The notes under the pieces are model-generated. The model was not told the origin of the DNA. It made no database searches and worked only from the letters and a program-made list of their open reading frames with translations. Position numbers and translations under genes: made by a program. Positions 1 through 5,949 of a stretch of 8,064 nucleotides of DNA are shown here, one piece after another; position 1 is the stretch's first letter, and the number at the start of each line of letters is the position of its first letter. The DNA comes from Elusimicrobia bacterium RIFCSPLOWO2_01_FULL_59_12 (GTDB taxonomy: Bacteria > Elusimicrobiota > Elusimicrobia > 2-01-FULL-59-12). The stretch lies in assembly GCA_001800075.1 (NCBI GenBank), contig MGUR01000076.1, positions 1-8,064 of the forward strand, in the 5' to 3' direction.

Positions 1-1
1 C

Positions 2-1183
2 CTACGGAAGGATGCCCCGCGCCTTATCGCGCAGGGCTGGGGAAAGTCAAACCGCGTAATCTGGGGAGTTCTGGGCCGCGCCGCTCACCGAAGCTCAACG
101 CTTATCGGAAATGCACTTGATTATGCAGTGCAGAAGGCACAGGACGGGCAAACAGGAGGCATACCCATAGGTCCTGACACTTCTCTTCTTTTGGCGGAGA
201 TCGTACTCTCGGCTATCGATGTCGCAATTTCAAAGCCACCGATTCAGGATGGCTTTCGATATGTTGATGATTACGAACTCGGGTTTAATAACTTCGCGGA
301 CGCAGAACGCGGCCTGGCTATTTTAGAAGCTGCGTTGAACCGATTTGACTTACAACTTAATCAAGGCAAAACAGCCATTATCCAATTGCCATCGCCCGTT
401 GACACTTGGGCAACAGAGCTAAGAATCATGAAATTCGACAAACACCCAAGCACTCAACACTATCAACTACTTCACTTTCTTAACCGATGCTTTGAGTTAG
501 CGAACCTTCATAAAACAGAACCCGTACTACGGTATGGAATATCAACTCTTGGTTCTGTTATCGTCGATAAAAGCAACTGGCCAATGTACCAGGACCTATT
601 GCTTCAATGTGCTTCTATTGAGTCGGGCACTCTTAAAAGTGTTTTCGATCAATTGCTCTTTTACAAGCAGCGCAGTTATAAATTAGATACGGTCAAACTA
701 GGAAAAGTTTTGAATCAAATAATGCTGGCTCATGCTTCTCTGGGCCATACAAGTGAAGTGGCTTGGGCGATATGGGGTTGCCTTTGCTTCCAAATCGGCA
801 TCAGCAATGAGAGTATAAGCGAAATTGTAGAAATGGAAGATTCTGTGATCGCTTTGCTTTCAATGGACGCTAAGAAGAAAGGGCTGATTTCAAGAAGAGT
901 ACCATTCACGGCATGGCAGGGTCTGGTCAATGGCTCGGAATTATATGGAGAAAATTGGTTAATCGCTTATGAAGCAGCTAATAAAGGGTGGCTCTCACAT
1001 CCTGGCGGTAACAATTACATAAGCACGGATGCTGGTTTTAGTTTTCTTCATAATGCAAAAGTAACGTTTTACGATGAACATGCGAAACACCCTATCAGAC
1101 TGAGAAGAGCTAAAAGAACTGAACCGCTTCCACAGCCAGCAGGTGGAGGCACGGTGGCAGAACTTATGTCAGAATACACATGA
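2..1183 (+). CDS. Reverse transcriptase, unknown-group/Abi-like (defence-type), 5' end outside window
   Basis: The reading frame is open to the left edge with no stop. A GTG at 128 lies inside the conserved RT core and is not the start, so 393 C-terminal residues are visible. RT landmarks, numbered from the first visible codon, are GIPIGPDTS at 53-61 (RT motif 4), the catalytic YVDD at 87-90 (nt 260-271, motif 5) and LNQGKT about 30 residues later (motif 6). The upstream catalytic Asp of motif 3 must lie outside the window. After the palm comes a long helix-rich stretch and then a segment beginning NWLIAYEAANKGWL. A helical C-terminal extension of this sort, with no recognisable group II intron maturase domain, resembles the unknown-group and Abi reverse transcriptases, many of which act in phage defence. 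Assignment to a particular DRT subtype is not possible from this fragment. The MORN-repeat gene follows 46 bases downstream on the same strand, so co-transcription is likely. Calling it an RT is secure; a defence role is inference. Confidence 0.9.
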   Translation, partial: LRKDAPRLIAQGWGKSNRVIWGVLGRAAHRSSTLIGNALDYAVQKAQDGQTGGIPIGPDTSLLLAEIVLSAIDVAISKPPIQDGFRYVDDYELGFNNFADAERGLAILEAALNRFDLQLNQGKTAIIQLPSPVDTWATELRIMKFDKHPSTQHYQLLHFLNRCFELANLHKTEPVLRYGISTLGSVIVDKSNWPMYQDLLLQCASIESGTLKSVFDQLLFYKQRSYKLDTVKLGKVLNQIMLAHASLGHTSEVAWAIWGCLCFQIGISNESISEIVEMEDSVIALLSMDAKKKGLISRRVPFTAWQGLVNGSELYGENWLIAYEAANKGWLSHPGGNNYISTDAGFSFLHNAKVTFYDEHAKHPIRLRRAKRTEPLPQPAGGGTVAELMSEYT

Positions 1184-1229
1184 TCTGCCACTTTCTTTGT
1201 TCCGAAGCCGATCAGATTTGGGGGCTAAG

Positions 1230-2303
1230 ATGGGCAAACATCCTGTCGTTACAGTTGTTCTAGCTATCCTTGCTATCCACGCATTTATTCCTTCCGCTGC
1301 CATTTGCGAAACTGATACAGGCCACTATCCTAATGGAAAAATAAAATATTCTTTCGAGATGTCCAATGGCAAAAGAAATGGTCCTTGGAAATGGTTTTAC
1401 GAAAACGGAAAGCTTCAAGCCAAGGGCGCTTTCAAAGATGGCAAACGCGAGGGCTTTTTAAAAAGTTTTCATCCAAATGGCGTTCTTGCGGAAGAAGAAC
1501 ATTACGTAGCTGGAAATCTAGAAGGTACTAATAAGACTTATTTTGAAAATGGCCGACTGCGACGAGAATCTACTTACAAAGACGACAAAACACAAGGTCC
1601 GTTCAAAGCCTATTATGAAAATGGCCAACTTCATTTTCAGGGAAATTACGAGAGCGGCAAAATGCAGGGAACACTTAAAGCTTTTTACAAAAACGGTGCT
1701 TTAAAAGCAGAGGCGACCTATGTTAACGACAAATGGAATGGTCCATCAAAAGAGTTCTATAAAAATGGCGCGACATTAAGCCAAGCAACATTTGTGAATG
1801 GAAACGGAGAGGAGAAAAGGTTTTATGAAACTGGAGAGTTCAAAGAAATTGTGAACTACAAGAACAATGATCTCCATGGTTCCGCACTCGGATATTACCG
1901 AGATGGAACACCCCACTTTCGTGATCTCTATTTGAAAGACCAGATCCTATATAGGACCTCCTTCGATTCCGAGGGGAAAAAGAAATTTTCGCAATGGTAC
2001 TGTGACGGCGTTTTGGAATTTTGCCGTGTCGCGCTAGGCGAGGATAAGAGCGAAAAGGGCGAGATCAAACGAGAATATTACGATGACGGGTTTCTGAAAA
2101 GAAAATGGCGTTTTAAAAACGACTTGCTACATGGCGAGTGCGCAACGTACTACCAGGATGGTCTCTTCCAAAATCGTGATGTTTATGATAATGGTCGCCA
2201 TGTGCGTCGAAGAAAATACAACCCTGATGGTAAACTCGAATTTGATGTGACATATGGAACAAGCAATATCGAGAAAGCCTTGTTGGCGCTAAGCTCTTTG
2301 TAG
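1230..2303 (+). CDS. Exported MORN-like (YwqK-type) repeat protein
   Basis: This 357-residue protein has an N-terminal signal sequence: Lys3-His4, a hydrophobic core at about 6-20, then PSAA|IC. Signal peptidase I cleavage after Ala24 fits. A lipobox at Cys26 is unlikely because the -1 residue is Ile. The rest is a chain of about ten to twelve degenerate 20-25-residue repeats of the form (F/Y)Y.NG.L...(Y/F)..GK..G, for example FYENGKLQAKG and YYENGQLHFQG. This is the MORN-like repeat of proteins annotated 'toxin-antitoxin system YwqK family antitoxin'. Such repeats form beta-sheet arrays that bind partners; no enzymatic motif is visible. I chose the ATG at 1230 because it is followed directly by the signal peptide and preceded by a G-rich Shine-Dalgarno-like run (1220-1224). 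An alternative upstream GTG at 1143 would add 29 residues and overlap the RT gene. A partner for a cytoplasmic RT would not be expected to be exported, so the functional link to the RT is open. Confidence 0.85.
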   Translation: MGKHPVVTVVLAILAIHAFIPSAAICETDTGHYPNGKIKYSFEMSNGKRNGPWKWFYENGKLQAKGAFKDGKREGFLKSFHPNGVLAEEEHYVAGNLEGTNKTYFENGRLRRESTYKDDKTQGPFKAYYENGQLHFQGNYESGKMQGTLKAFYKNGALKAEATYVNDKWNGPSKEFYKNGATLSQATFVNGNGEEKRFYETGEFKEIVNYKNNDLHGSALGYYRDGTPHFRDLYLKDQILYRTSFDSEGKKKFSQWYCDGVLEFCRVALGEDKSEKGEIKREYYDDGFLKRKWRFKNDLLHGECATYYQDGLFQNRDVYDNGRHVRRRKYNPDGKLEFDVTYGTSNIEKALLALSSL

Positions 2304-2341
2304 CAGTCGCGATCACAGACAGGCCTTAGGGGGTACAGCCG

Positions 2342-2986
2342 ATGAGTCTTGGAACCGCCATATTTTTATCAGCCCTATTGCTGGGCATAATTTTTCTTTA
2401 TCGTTCCACAAGTGATCGCTGGAATTGGAAAAGAGGCATTAAGCGAGGTGTGTTTGTTCTTGTTGCGATCATTGTAGTTTCTATCGGTGGGTACTTAACT
2501 TTTGATTGGATTTCTAATCGACCGAAAAAGCAAAGTGCTTATATGGATTTAAAGCTGGGGATGACAGCAAATGATGTCCTATTCTTGAAGGGCCAACCAT
2601 ACAAAAAAGAGCCTGAGAGATGGGTGTATCGTTTATCCGATTCTTCTAGCAGAGCCTGGGATGCTATCTTAATAATCCTATTCGATAAGGGAAAAGTTGA
2701 TGGAATTGTGGCACAACCATCCAGCGACTCGTATACGTGGCGATACAGCGTCAACAAAATTTCGTACGGGGATAGCCTTAAAGATATAACCAAGAAGTTT
2801 GGAGAAGGTTATACGATGTCGCAATCAGTCGATGGCCTCAGCCGGATCTACAACTTCCCTAAACACCAAGTGCTTTTTGAACTGGAACAGAACAAAGTGA
2901 AATCTCTAGGGATATTTGAAGGCAAAGGCCTACAGTACATAAACGAAATAAGTACAGCTACGAAAAAGGCCGCACTTCCAGCTTGA
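2342..2986 (+). CDS. Membrane protein with SmpA/BamE-like domain
   Basis: This 214-residue protein has two predicted transmembrane helices at about 3-20 and 37-54, joined by a short basic loop (WNWKRGIKRG). The soluble C-terminal part follows and carries LKLGMTANDVLFLKGQP at 70-86. That is the signature of the SmpA/OmlA (BamE-like) fold, in which an 'LGMT..DV...G.P' turn is followed by W.Y strands (here WVYRL). A second, weaker copy of the turn (YGDSLKDITKKFG) suggests two such units. The family is mostly envelope-associated, but this protein is not BamE itself: it has no lipobox and has an extra pair of membrane helices. The start is supported by AGGGGG at 2328-2333, 8 bases before the ATG. 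The gap to the MORN-repeat gene is 38 bases on the same strand, so the two are probably co-transcribed. No specific function can be assigned. Confidence 0.75.
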   Translation: MSLGTAIFLSALLLGIIFLYRSTSDRWNWKRGIKRGVFVLVAIIVVSIGGYLTFDWISNRPKKQSAYMDLKLGMTANDVLFLKGQPYKKEPERWVYRLSDSSSRAWDAILIILFDKGKVDGIVAQPSSDSYTWRYSVNKISYGDSLKDITKKFGEGYTMSQSVDGLSRIYNFPKHQVLFELEQNKVKSLGIFEGKGLQYINEISTATKKAALPA

Positions 2987-3033
2987 TGACAAAGCTTAAA
3001 CTTTGCCTCCACAGACCTCCGCCACAGTAAGAA

Positions 3034-3053
3034 CCGATCAGTAATCCGATCAG
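3034..3053. repeat. Two tandem copies of CCGATCAG, 12-base period
   Basis: CCGATCAG occurs at 3034-3041 and 3046-3053 in the gap between the BamE-like gene and the tRNA. A related CGGATCGG lies near 3084-3091. This could be a small protein-binding site near the tRNA promoter or a chance duplication. The rest of 2987-3100 shows no gene or other clear element. Confidence 0.35.
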
Positions 3054-3103
3054 CGCCCTAAATCACCCCACCGGACTAATTCACGGATCGGCACGTTAAC
3101 CCG

Positions 3104-3112
3104 TGCTATAAT
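3104..3112 (+). promoter_or_regulatory. Extended -10 promoter element of the tRNA-fMet gene
   Basis: TGCTATAAT combines a perfect TATAAT (3107-3112) with the upstream TG of an extended -10. No good -35 lies at 16-18 bases; the best match, TTCACG at 3080-3085, is 21 bases away. An extended -10 box can work without a strong -35. The box ends only 5 bases before the mature tRNA 5' end (3118), so transcription would begin at or within about a base of the tRNA. Confidence 0.6.
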
Positions 3113-3117
3113 GGCTT

Positions 3118-3189
<72 letters not shown>

Positions 3190-3191
<2 letters not shown>

Positions 3192-3251
3192 TAGACTTAA
3201 AGAATCATCGCCCTGTGCGCCGGAAACGGTGTCCAGGGCGAGTCTATTTTT
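3190..3251 (+). terminator. Rho-independent terminator of the tRNA-fMet transcript
   Basis: An outer stem AATAGACT (3190-3197) pairs with AGTCTATT (3241-3248), and the downstream arm runs into five T residues (3247-3251). Inside, CGCCCTG (3209-3215) pairs with CAGGGCG (3234-3240). At the tip, CGCCG and CGGTG close a GAAA tetraloop, one G-U pair included. The 5' side carries an 11-base bulge. The outer stem uses the last two bases of the tRNA. Downstream to about 3292 no gene is visible. Confidence 0.75.
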
Positions 3252-3325
3252 GGGCGACTGTGGAAGGTTGTAGAGGTAGTAGGTTGCCTTGATGCTCTCG
3301 GGGCTATGGTGTCGGCGCCATCTTA

Positions 3326-3664
3326 TTGCTGTGGTCGATTGTTTTCCTGGTTGGGGTGATGGGTTATGAAATTGGGGGAACGAACGTTTCTATAAAGCGA
3401 CAAGTTGAAGATGCGCGCACGGACGTTTACGCTGCGAAAAAGGATGTCCTCCAAATCGCGACTTCCCTCGTTAAGATGGCGCGTATTATTTCTGATGGGT
3501 CGGGGCGCTTTGGCGGTTTCCCTGAACAGCATAAGGCTAAGCTGAAGCATTACATCGAGGAATTGAAAACGATCAGTCCGGAAATCCAGAAGGCTGACGA
3601 GGAAGGTCGCGTTGACGTTAAGCAAGTTGATCGGCAAATTAAAGAAAGTGCACAACCGAAATAG
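3326..3664 (+). CDS. Small membrane-anchored helical protein, start uncertain
   Basis: I do not recognise this family. From the TTG at 3326 it gives 112 residues: a hydrophobic N-terminus (LWSIVFLVGVMGY), then a charged, mostly helical domain that may include a coiled coil (about 22-50 and 68-110). The frame stays open upstream to a stop at 3290, and the hydrophobic stretch continues there (GYGVGAILLLWSIVFLVGVMGY). That makes a better membrane helix, but there is no ATG, GTG or TTG upstream of 3326 in frame and no Shine-Dalgarno sequence. The gene may therefore have lost its true start by a frameshift or truncation, or use an unusual start. Its TAG stop overlaps the GTG of the following DUF3024 gene by one base (TAGTG), which suggests translational coupling and supports the frame being real or recently real. 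Confidence 0.5.
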   Translation: MLWSIVFLVGVMGYEIGGTNVSIKRQVEDARTDVYAAKKDVLQIATSLVKMARIISDGSGRFGGFPEQHKAKLKHYIEELKTISPEIQKADEEGRVDVKQVDRQIKESAQPK

Positions 3665-4017
3665 TGGTCAGTTTCCCACCCGCTGAACGCACTTCCCTCG
3701 AAGCCATCCTCACCCACTACTGCCGGAAGCGGTGCCCGGAACACCTACATGACCGGGTGAAGCTGACGTTTCGGATTGAGGGATTGATCGTGACCCTTTT
3801 CGAGCGGCGGCCAAGTTTTCCCGACAAGACGCGGTGGGTGGAGTGCGACGTCGCGCGCTTCCGGTATTTTAAGAACAGGAACCAGTGGGCGCTTTACTGG
3901 CGGGACAGCAAGCGCCGGCAGGGGCGGCACCTCTATGACCGCCTCCGCCCTAACCGATCCATAGAGCCGCTGCTCGCCGAGGTCGACAAAGACCCCGCGG
4001 GCATTTTCTGGGGATAA
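3664..4017 (+). CDS. DUF3024 family protein
   Basis: This 117-residue protein is close to the usual length of DUF3024 proteins. Family features seen are an N-terminal helix with HYCRKRCP, then FRIEG (about 37-41), a strand with the FERRPSFPDKTRWVE region, the aromatic WALYWRD segment, and the C-terminal signature EVDKDPAGIFWG. DUF3024 has no known function, and no catalytic motif is evident. The GTG start at 3664 overlaps the previous stop by one base, and no better start exists in frame. Base composition is more G+C-rich than the genes left of the tRNA. A degraded second copy of its 3' end lies at about 5741-5905. The AbiE pair starts 55 bases after its stop. Confidence 0.85.
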   Translation: MVSFPPAERTSLEAILTHYCRKRCPEHLHDRVKLTFRIEGLIVTLFERRPSFPDKTRWVECDVARFRYFKNRNQWALYWRDSKRRQGRHLYDRLRPNRSIEPLLAEVDKDPAGIFWG

Positions 4018-4031
4018 ACCTAATATAAACG

Positions 4032-4059
4032 TTTTTATTGCATGAAAGCTACATTTAAT
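4032..4059 (+). promoter_or_regulatory. Candidate AbiE promoter
   Basis: TTTAAT at 4054-4059 matches TATAAT in five of six positions. TTTTTA at 4032-4037 lies 16 bases upstream as a weak -35. Transcription would begin near 4066, inside the right arm of the inverted repeat, giving a leader of only a few bases. An alternative is TATAAA at 4024-4029, which would put the whole palindrome into the mRNA. Confidence 0.35.
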
Positions 4060-4072
4060 GTAGCTTTCATGC
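4040..4072. promoter_or_regulatory. Perfect 16-bp inverted repeat, probable AbiEi operator
   Basis: GCATGAAAGCTACATT (4040-4055) and AATGTAGCTTTCATGC (4057-4072) are exact reverse complements around a single central T (4056). The repeat ends one base before the AbiEi ATG. AbiEi-type antitoxins with an N-terminal winged helix are known to bind inverted repeats in their own promoters and repress them, so an operator role is likely. The repeat covers the candidate -10 box. Confidence 0.75.
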
Positions 4073-4627
4073 ATGATCCCCGGTAAAGAAAACCCCCAAA
4101 AAGCCCTCTTCCAAATCGCCGCACAACAGGGTGGATATTTCACAACCCAACAGGCCGGCGAGGCGGGCTATTACACGCGCCTTCGGCATTACCACCTGCA
4201 TTCCGGAAATTGGGAGCGGGTGGGCCGTGGCGTTTACCGCCTTAGCGGATATCCCCTGGACCTGAGGGATGACTGGATCCGGTGGTGCCTTTGGAGCTGC
4301 AACCGCAAGGGCGAAATTCAGGCCGTTGTGTCCCATACCTCGGCCGGCCTGTATCACGAACTGGCCGACTATCTTCCGGCTAAAACGCATCTGACGGTGC
4401 CTCCTGGATTTCGCAGAAAAGCGCCTGCGGCTTGCATTCTTCACAAGCGCCGCCTCCCGGTGGAAGACGTAGAAGATCTGGGAGGATACCGCGTCACCAC
4501 CCCTTATCGCACGCTCCTCGATCTTAAACAGGACCACGGCGAACCGGATCAATGGGCTCAGGCACTCGAAGAGGCAGCGAAGCGCGGCCTTATCACCCTG
4601 AAGCAAAAAGAATCACTTTCACGTTGA
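4073..4627 (+). CDS. abiEi: AbiEi family antitoxin, type IV toxin-antitoxin system
   Basis: This 184-residue protein begins with a winged-helix domain (about 9-60): ALFQIAAQQGGYFTTQQAGEAG, then a basic segment and the wing RVGRGVYRLSGYP. That pattern is typical of the AbiEi antitoxin N-terminal domain. The C-terminal part carries the family run VVSHTSAGLYHELADYLP, then TVPPGFRRKAP and the region RVTTPYRTLLDL. In the family this protein represses its own operon and counters the AbiEii nucleotidyltransferase toxin without a stable complex (type IV). The ATG at 4073 is the only possible start: an in-frame stop lies at 4061-4063 and no later Met suits. No Shine-Dalgarno sequence precedes it; the space is filled by the inverted repeat, so the mRNA may be nearly leaderless. 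AbiEii starts 3 bases after its stop. Confidence 0.92.
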   Translation: MIPGKENPQKALFQIAAQQGGYFTTQQAGEAGYYTRLRHYHLHSGNWERVGRGVYRLSGYPLDLRDDWIRWCLWSCNRKGEIQAVVSHTSAGLYHELADYLPAKTHLTVPPGFRRKAPAACILHKRRLPVEDVEDLGGYRVTTPYRTLLDLKQDHGEPDQWAQALEEAAKRGLITLKQKESLSR

Positions 4628-4630
4628 GCC

Positions 4631-5500
4631 ATGGAACCTAAAACGTATCGCAACCCCTCCGACTTTCGCCGGGCTTTGGAAACGCGCCTGGCCAGTGAGG
4701 CCGAAAAGGGGCCTTTTTCTCTTCCTCGCTTGCGTTTGCAGGTCACTTTTGAACGCTTTCTGGCTCGATTGTTCCAGGATCCAGAACCCGATTTTCTTCT
4801 CAAGGGCGGTTACGGACTGGAACTGCGCCTGCGCCATCGGGCACGCTTCAGTAAAGACATCGACCTGACCACCCAAATGCAGAAAACCTATCGCGATCCT
4901 GAAACCGCTCGCATGGACCTGCAGGCGATGCTGCAGGCTGATTTGAAGGACGGATTTTCTTTTCGCATCGGCTCAGCGGCTAGGACCCCTGATGGCGCCC
5001 CGTACGCCGGCTTCCGGTTCCCGATCCAGGCCGTCGTGGCCGGCCGAACATTCGCTTTGTTTAACATCGACGTCGCGTCCGGGGACGCCATCACGGGTGA
5101 TCCGGAGTGGGTCCAGGGGCAAGACCTGCTGAAGTTCGCGGGAATTGCTCCTGCGCATGTCGCTTTGGTTCCGCGCGAAACGCATTTCGCGGAGAAGATT
5201 CATGCGTATACGCTTCCTCGCAGCCGGCCCAATTCGCGGGTGAAGGACCTGGTCGATTTGATGCTGCTGCTGGAAGACGGTTTTAACGAGAGGGAGCACT
5301 TGCGCCTGGCGCTGGAGAGCACGTTTACTCGTCGCGATACCCATCCGCTACCGAAAGTTCTCGAAAAGCCAGAGTCCAGCTGGGGGCCGATTTACACCGG
5401 GATCGCCGCAGAAATCGCTTTGTCGTCCGCTCCAACGGCTGAAGAGGCCTATCGCCGCCTATCCACATTCTGGAATAAGCTTTTCAATCAGTCTTCTTGA
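4631..5500 (+). CDS. abiEii: AbiEii/AbiGii family nucleotidyltransferase toxin
   Basis: This 289-residue protein belongs to the DNA polymerase beta-like nucleotidyltransferases. Visible motifs are LKGGYGLELRL (57-67) with RFSKDIDL (72-79), where Asp76 and Asp78 are the expected metal-binding pair. Next is FNIDVASGD (144-152) with the likely third acidic residue, Asp147. Further on, AEKIHAY (187-193) and RVKDLVDL (203-210) match the conserved AEK and R.KD..DL blocks of AbiEii. All key residues are present, so the toxin looks intact. Characterised members block growth during phage infection; related toxins attach nucleotides to tRNA acceptor ends. Whether this one does so is unknown. It lies directly after AbiEi with 3 bases between, as expected for a coupled antitoxin-toxin operon. 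Its 3' end overlaps a - strand reading frame by 17 bases. Confidence 0.93.
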   Translation: MEPKTYRNPSDFRRALETRLASEAEKGPFSLPRLRLQVTFERFLARLFQDPEPDFLLKGGYGLELRLRHRARFSKDIDLTTQMQKTYRDPETARMDLQAMLQADLKDGFSFRIGSAARTPDGAPYAGFRFPIQAVVAGRTFALFNIDVASGDAITGDPEWVQGQDLLKFAGIAPAHVALVPRETHFAEKIHAYTLPRSRPNSRVKDLVDLMLLLEDGFNEREHLRLALESTFTRRDTHPLPKVLEKPESSWGPIYTGIAAEIALSSAPTAEEAYRRLSTFWNKLFNQSS

Positions 5501-5786
5501 GCGACGGTTGTTTCTTGGAATCGATCGTCTCCGTGAACTCCCGCAGATCCCGGTAGTCTTCAGGGACAGGATAATTCCAGGGGTATCTGAACTTCCTCAA
5601 GATCTTATAACCAAACGGCCAGCGCAAGGGCCCGGTCGGCTCAAAACGCAACTCAATGCGCGGAAGGCGTCTCAAGGGATAAGTTGGACAATGCAGACCC
5701 CCGCAACAGAACGGCCGGTGATTCCTGATCAAGGGACTACCGGCTGTTTTATTTTGAACCATCGACGCCGAAATACGCAGCGACAT
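5484..5786 (-). CDS. Hypothetical protein or gene remnant, convergent to AbiEii
   Basis: I do not recognise this protein. The - strand frame encodes up to 100 residues. The C-terminal two thirds look like real protein: IELRFEPTGPLRWPFGYKIL, then a segment rich in Tyr, Trp and Pro, ending in a lysine-rich tail. Its codon use is natural. The N-terminal part (nt above about 5713) is doubtful because it crosses a + strand terminator hairpin and the DUF3024 remnant, and no Shine-Dalgarno sequence supports the ATG at 5786. Later starts would be TTG codons. It is most likely the 3' part of a gene whose beginning was lost when neighbouring DNA was rearranged. Its last codons overlap the AbiEii 3' end. 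Confidence 0.4.
   Translation of the reverse strand: MSLRISASMVQNKTAGSPLIRNHRPFCCGGLHCPTYPLRRLPRIELRFEPTGPLRWPFGYKILRKFRYPWNYPVPEDYRDLREFTETIDSKKQPSLKKTD
5713..5755 (+). terminator. Rho-independent terminator downstream of AbiE
   Basis: A 13-bp stem, 5714-5726 against 5732-5744, has GCCGGT/ACCGGC at the base, CCT/AGG at the top, one mismatch and two G-U pairs. It closes a 5-base loop (GATCA) and is followed by TGTTTTATTTT. On the + strand it would stop transcripts from the AbiE operon, whose coding region ends 213 bases earlier. On the - strand no T run follows. Confidence 0.65.
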
Positions 5787-5905
5787 GGTATTGACGTCCA
5801 GCTCCGACAGGGCGGCACCTCTATGACCGTATCCGCCCTAGCCGATCCATAGAGCCGCTGCTCGACGAGGTCGACAAAGACCCCACGGGCATTTTCTGGG
5901 GATGA
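5741..5905 (+). pseudogene. Degraded 3' fragment of a second DUF3024 gene
   Basis: From 5813 to 5902 the sequence matches the intact DUF3024 gene (3925-4014) at 85 of 90 bases and encodes the same C-terminal signature, EVDKDPTGIFWG, ending in TGA instead of TAA. Upstream, the same frame reads LFYFEP..., with KYAATWY aligning to the WALYW aromatic segment of the intact copy. It is then interrupted by an in-frame TGA at 5792-5794. A second in-frame stop lies at 5726-5728 and no start is available. The upstream part is much less similar than the last 90 bases, so the left boundary is uncertain. It is clearly not an intact gene. Confidence 0.8.
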
Positions 5906-5918
5906 GCACCAAGTCAAC

Positions 5919-5935
5919 TCATACTTATGTATGAT
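5919..5935 (+). promoter_or_regulatory. Possible promoter/operator of the TcmP-DUF5131 operon
   Basis: TCATAC (5919-5924) and GTATGA (5929-5934) form a 6-bp inverted repeat with a 4-base spacer. Within its right arm, TATGAT (5930-5935) matches a -10 box in five of six positions. No convincing -35 is visible. AGG at 5938-5940, 9 bases before the ATG, is a weak ribosome binding site, and it would need a start of transcription further upstream than this -10 predicts. Confidence 0.3.
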
Positions 5936-5949
5936 ATAGGCTAACTTCT

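Noticed and set aside
128..183. RT gene starting at the GTG at 128
   Set aside because: The frame is open to the window edge and the upstream residues (GKSNRVIWGVLGRAAH) are part of the RT; a start here would remove part of the palm.
1298..2260. CRISPR or tandem DNA repeat array within the repeat protein gene
   Set aside because: The periodicity is at protein level (MORN-like repeats); the DNA copies are too divergent and have no spacer structure.
2990..3002. Hairpin CAAAG/CTTTG as terminator after the BamE-like gene
   Set aside because: Only 5 bp with no T run; too weak to call.
4067..4606. Long - strand reading frame opposite AbiEi
   Set aside because: It mirrors a well-recognised gene on the + strand, has no family features, and arises from high G+C codon structure.
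4973..5344. - strand reading frame opposite AbiEii
   Set aside because: It is a shadow of the AbiEii coding sequence with no start signal and an atypical residue mix.
5508..5852. + strand reading frame of 114 residues after AbiEii
   Set aside because: It crosses the terminator hairpin, is out of frame with the DUF3024 remnant at its 3' end, and its sequence has no family character.
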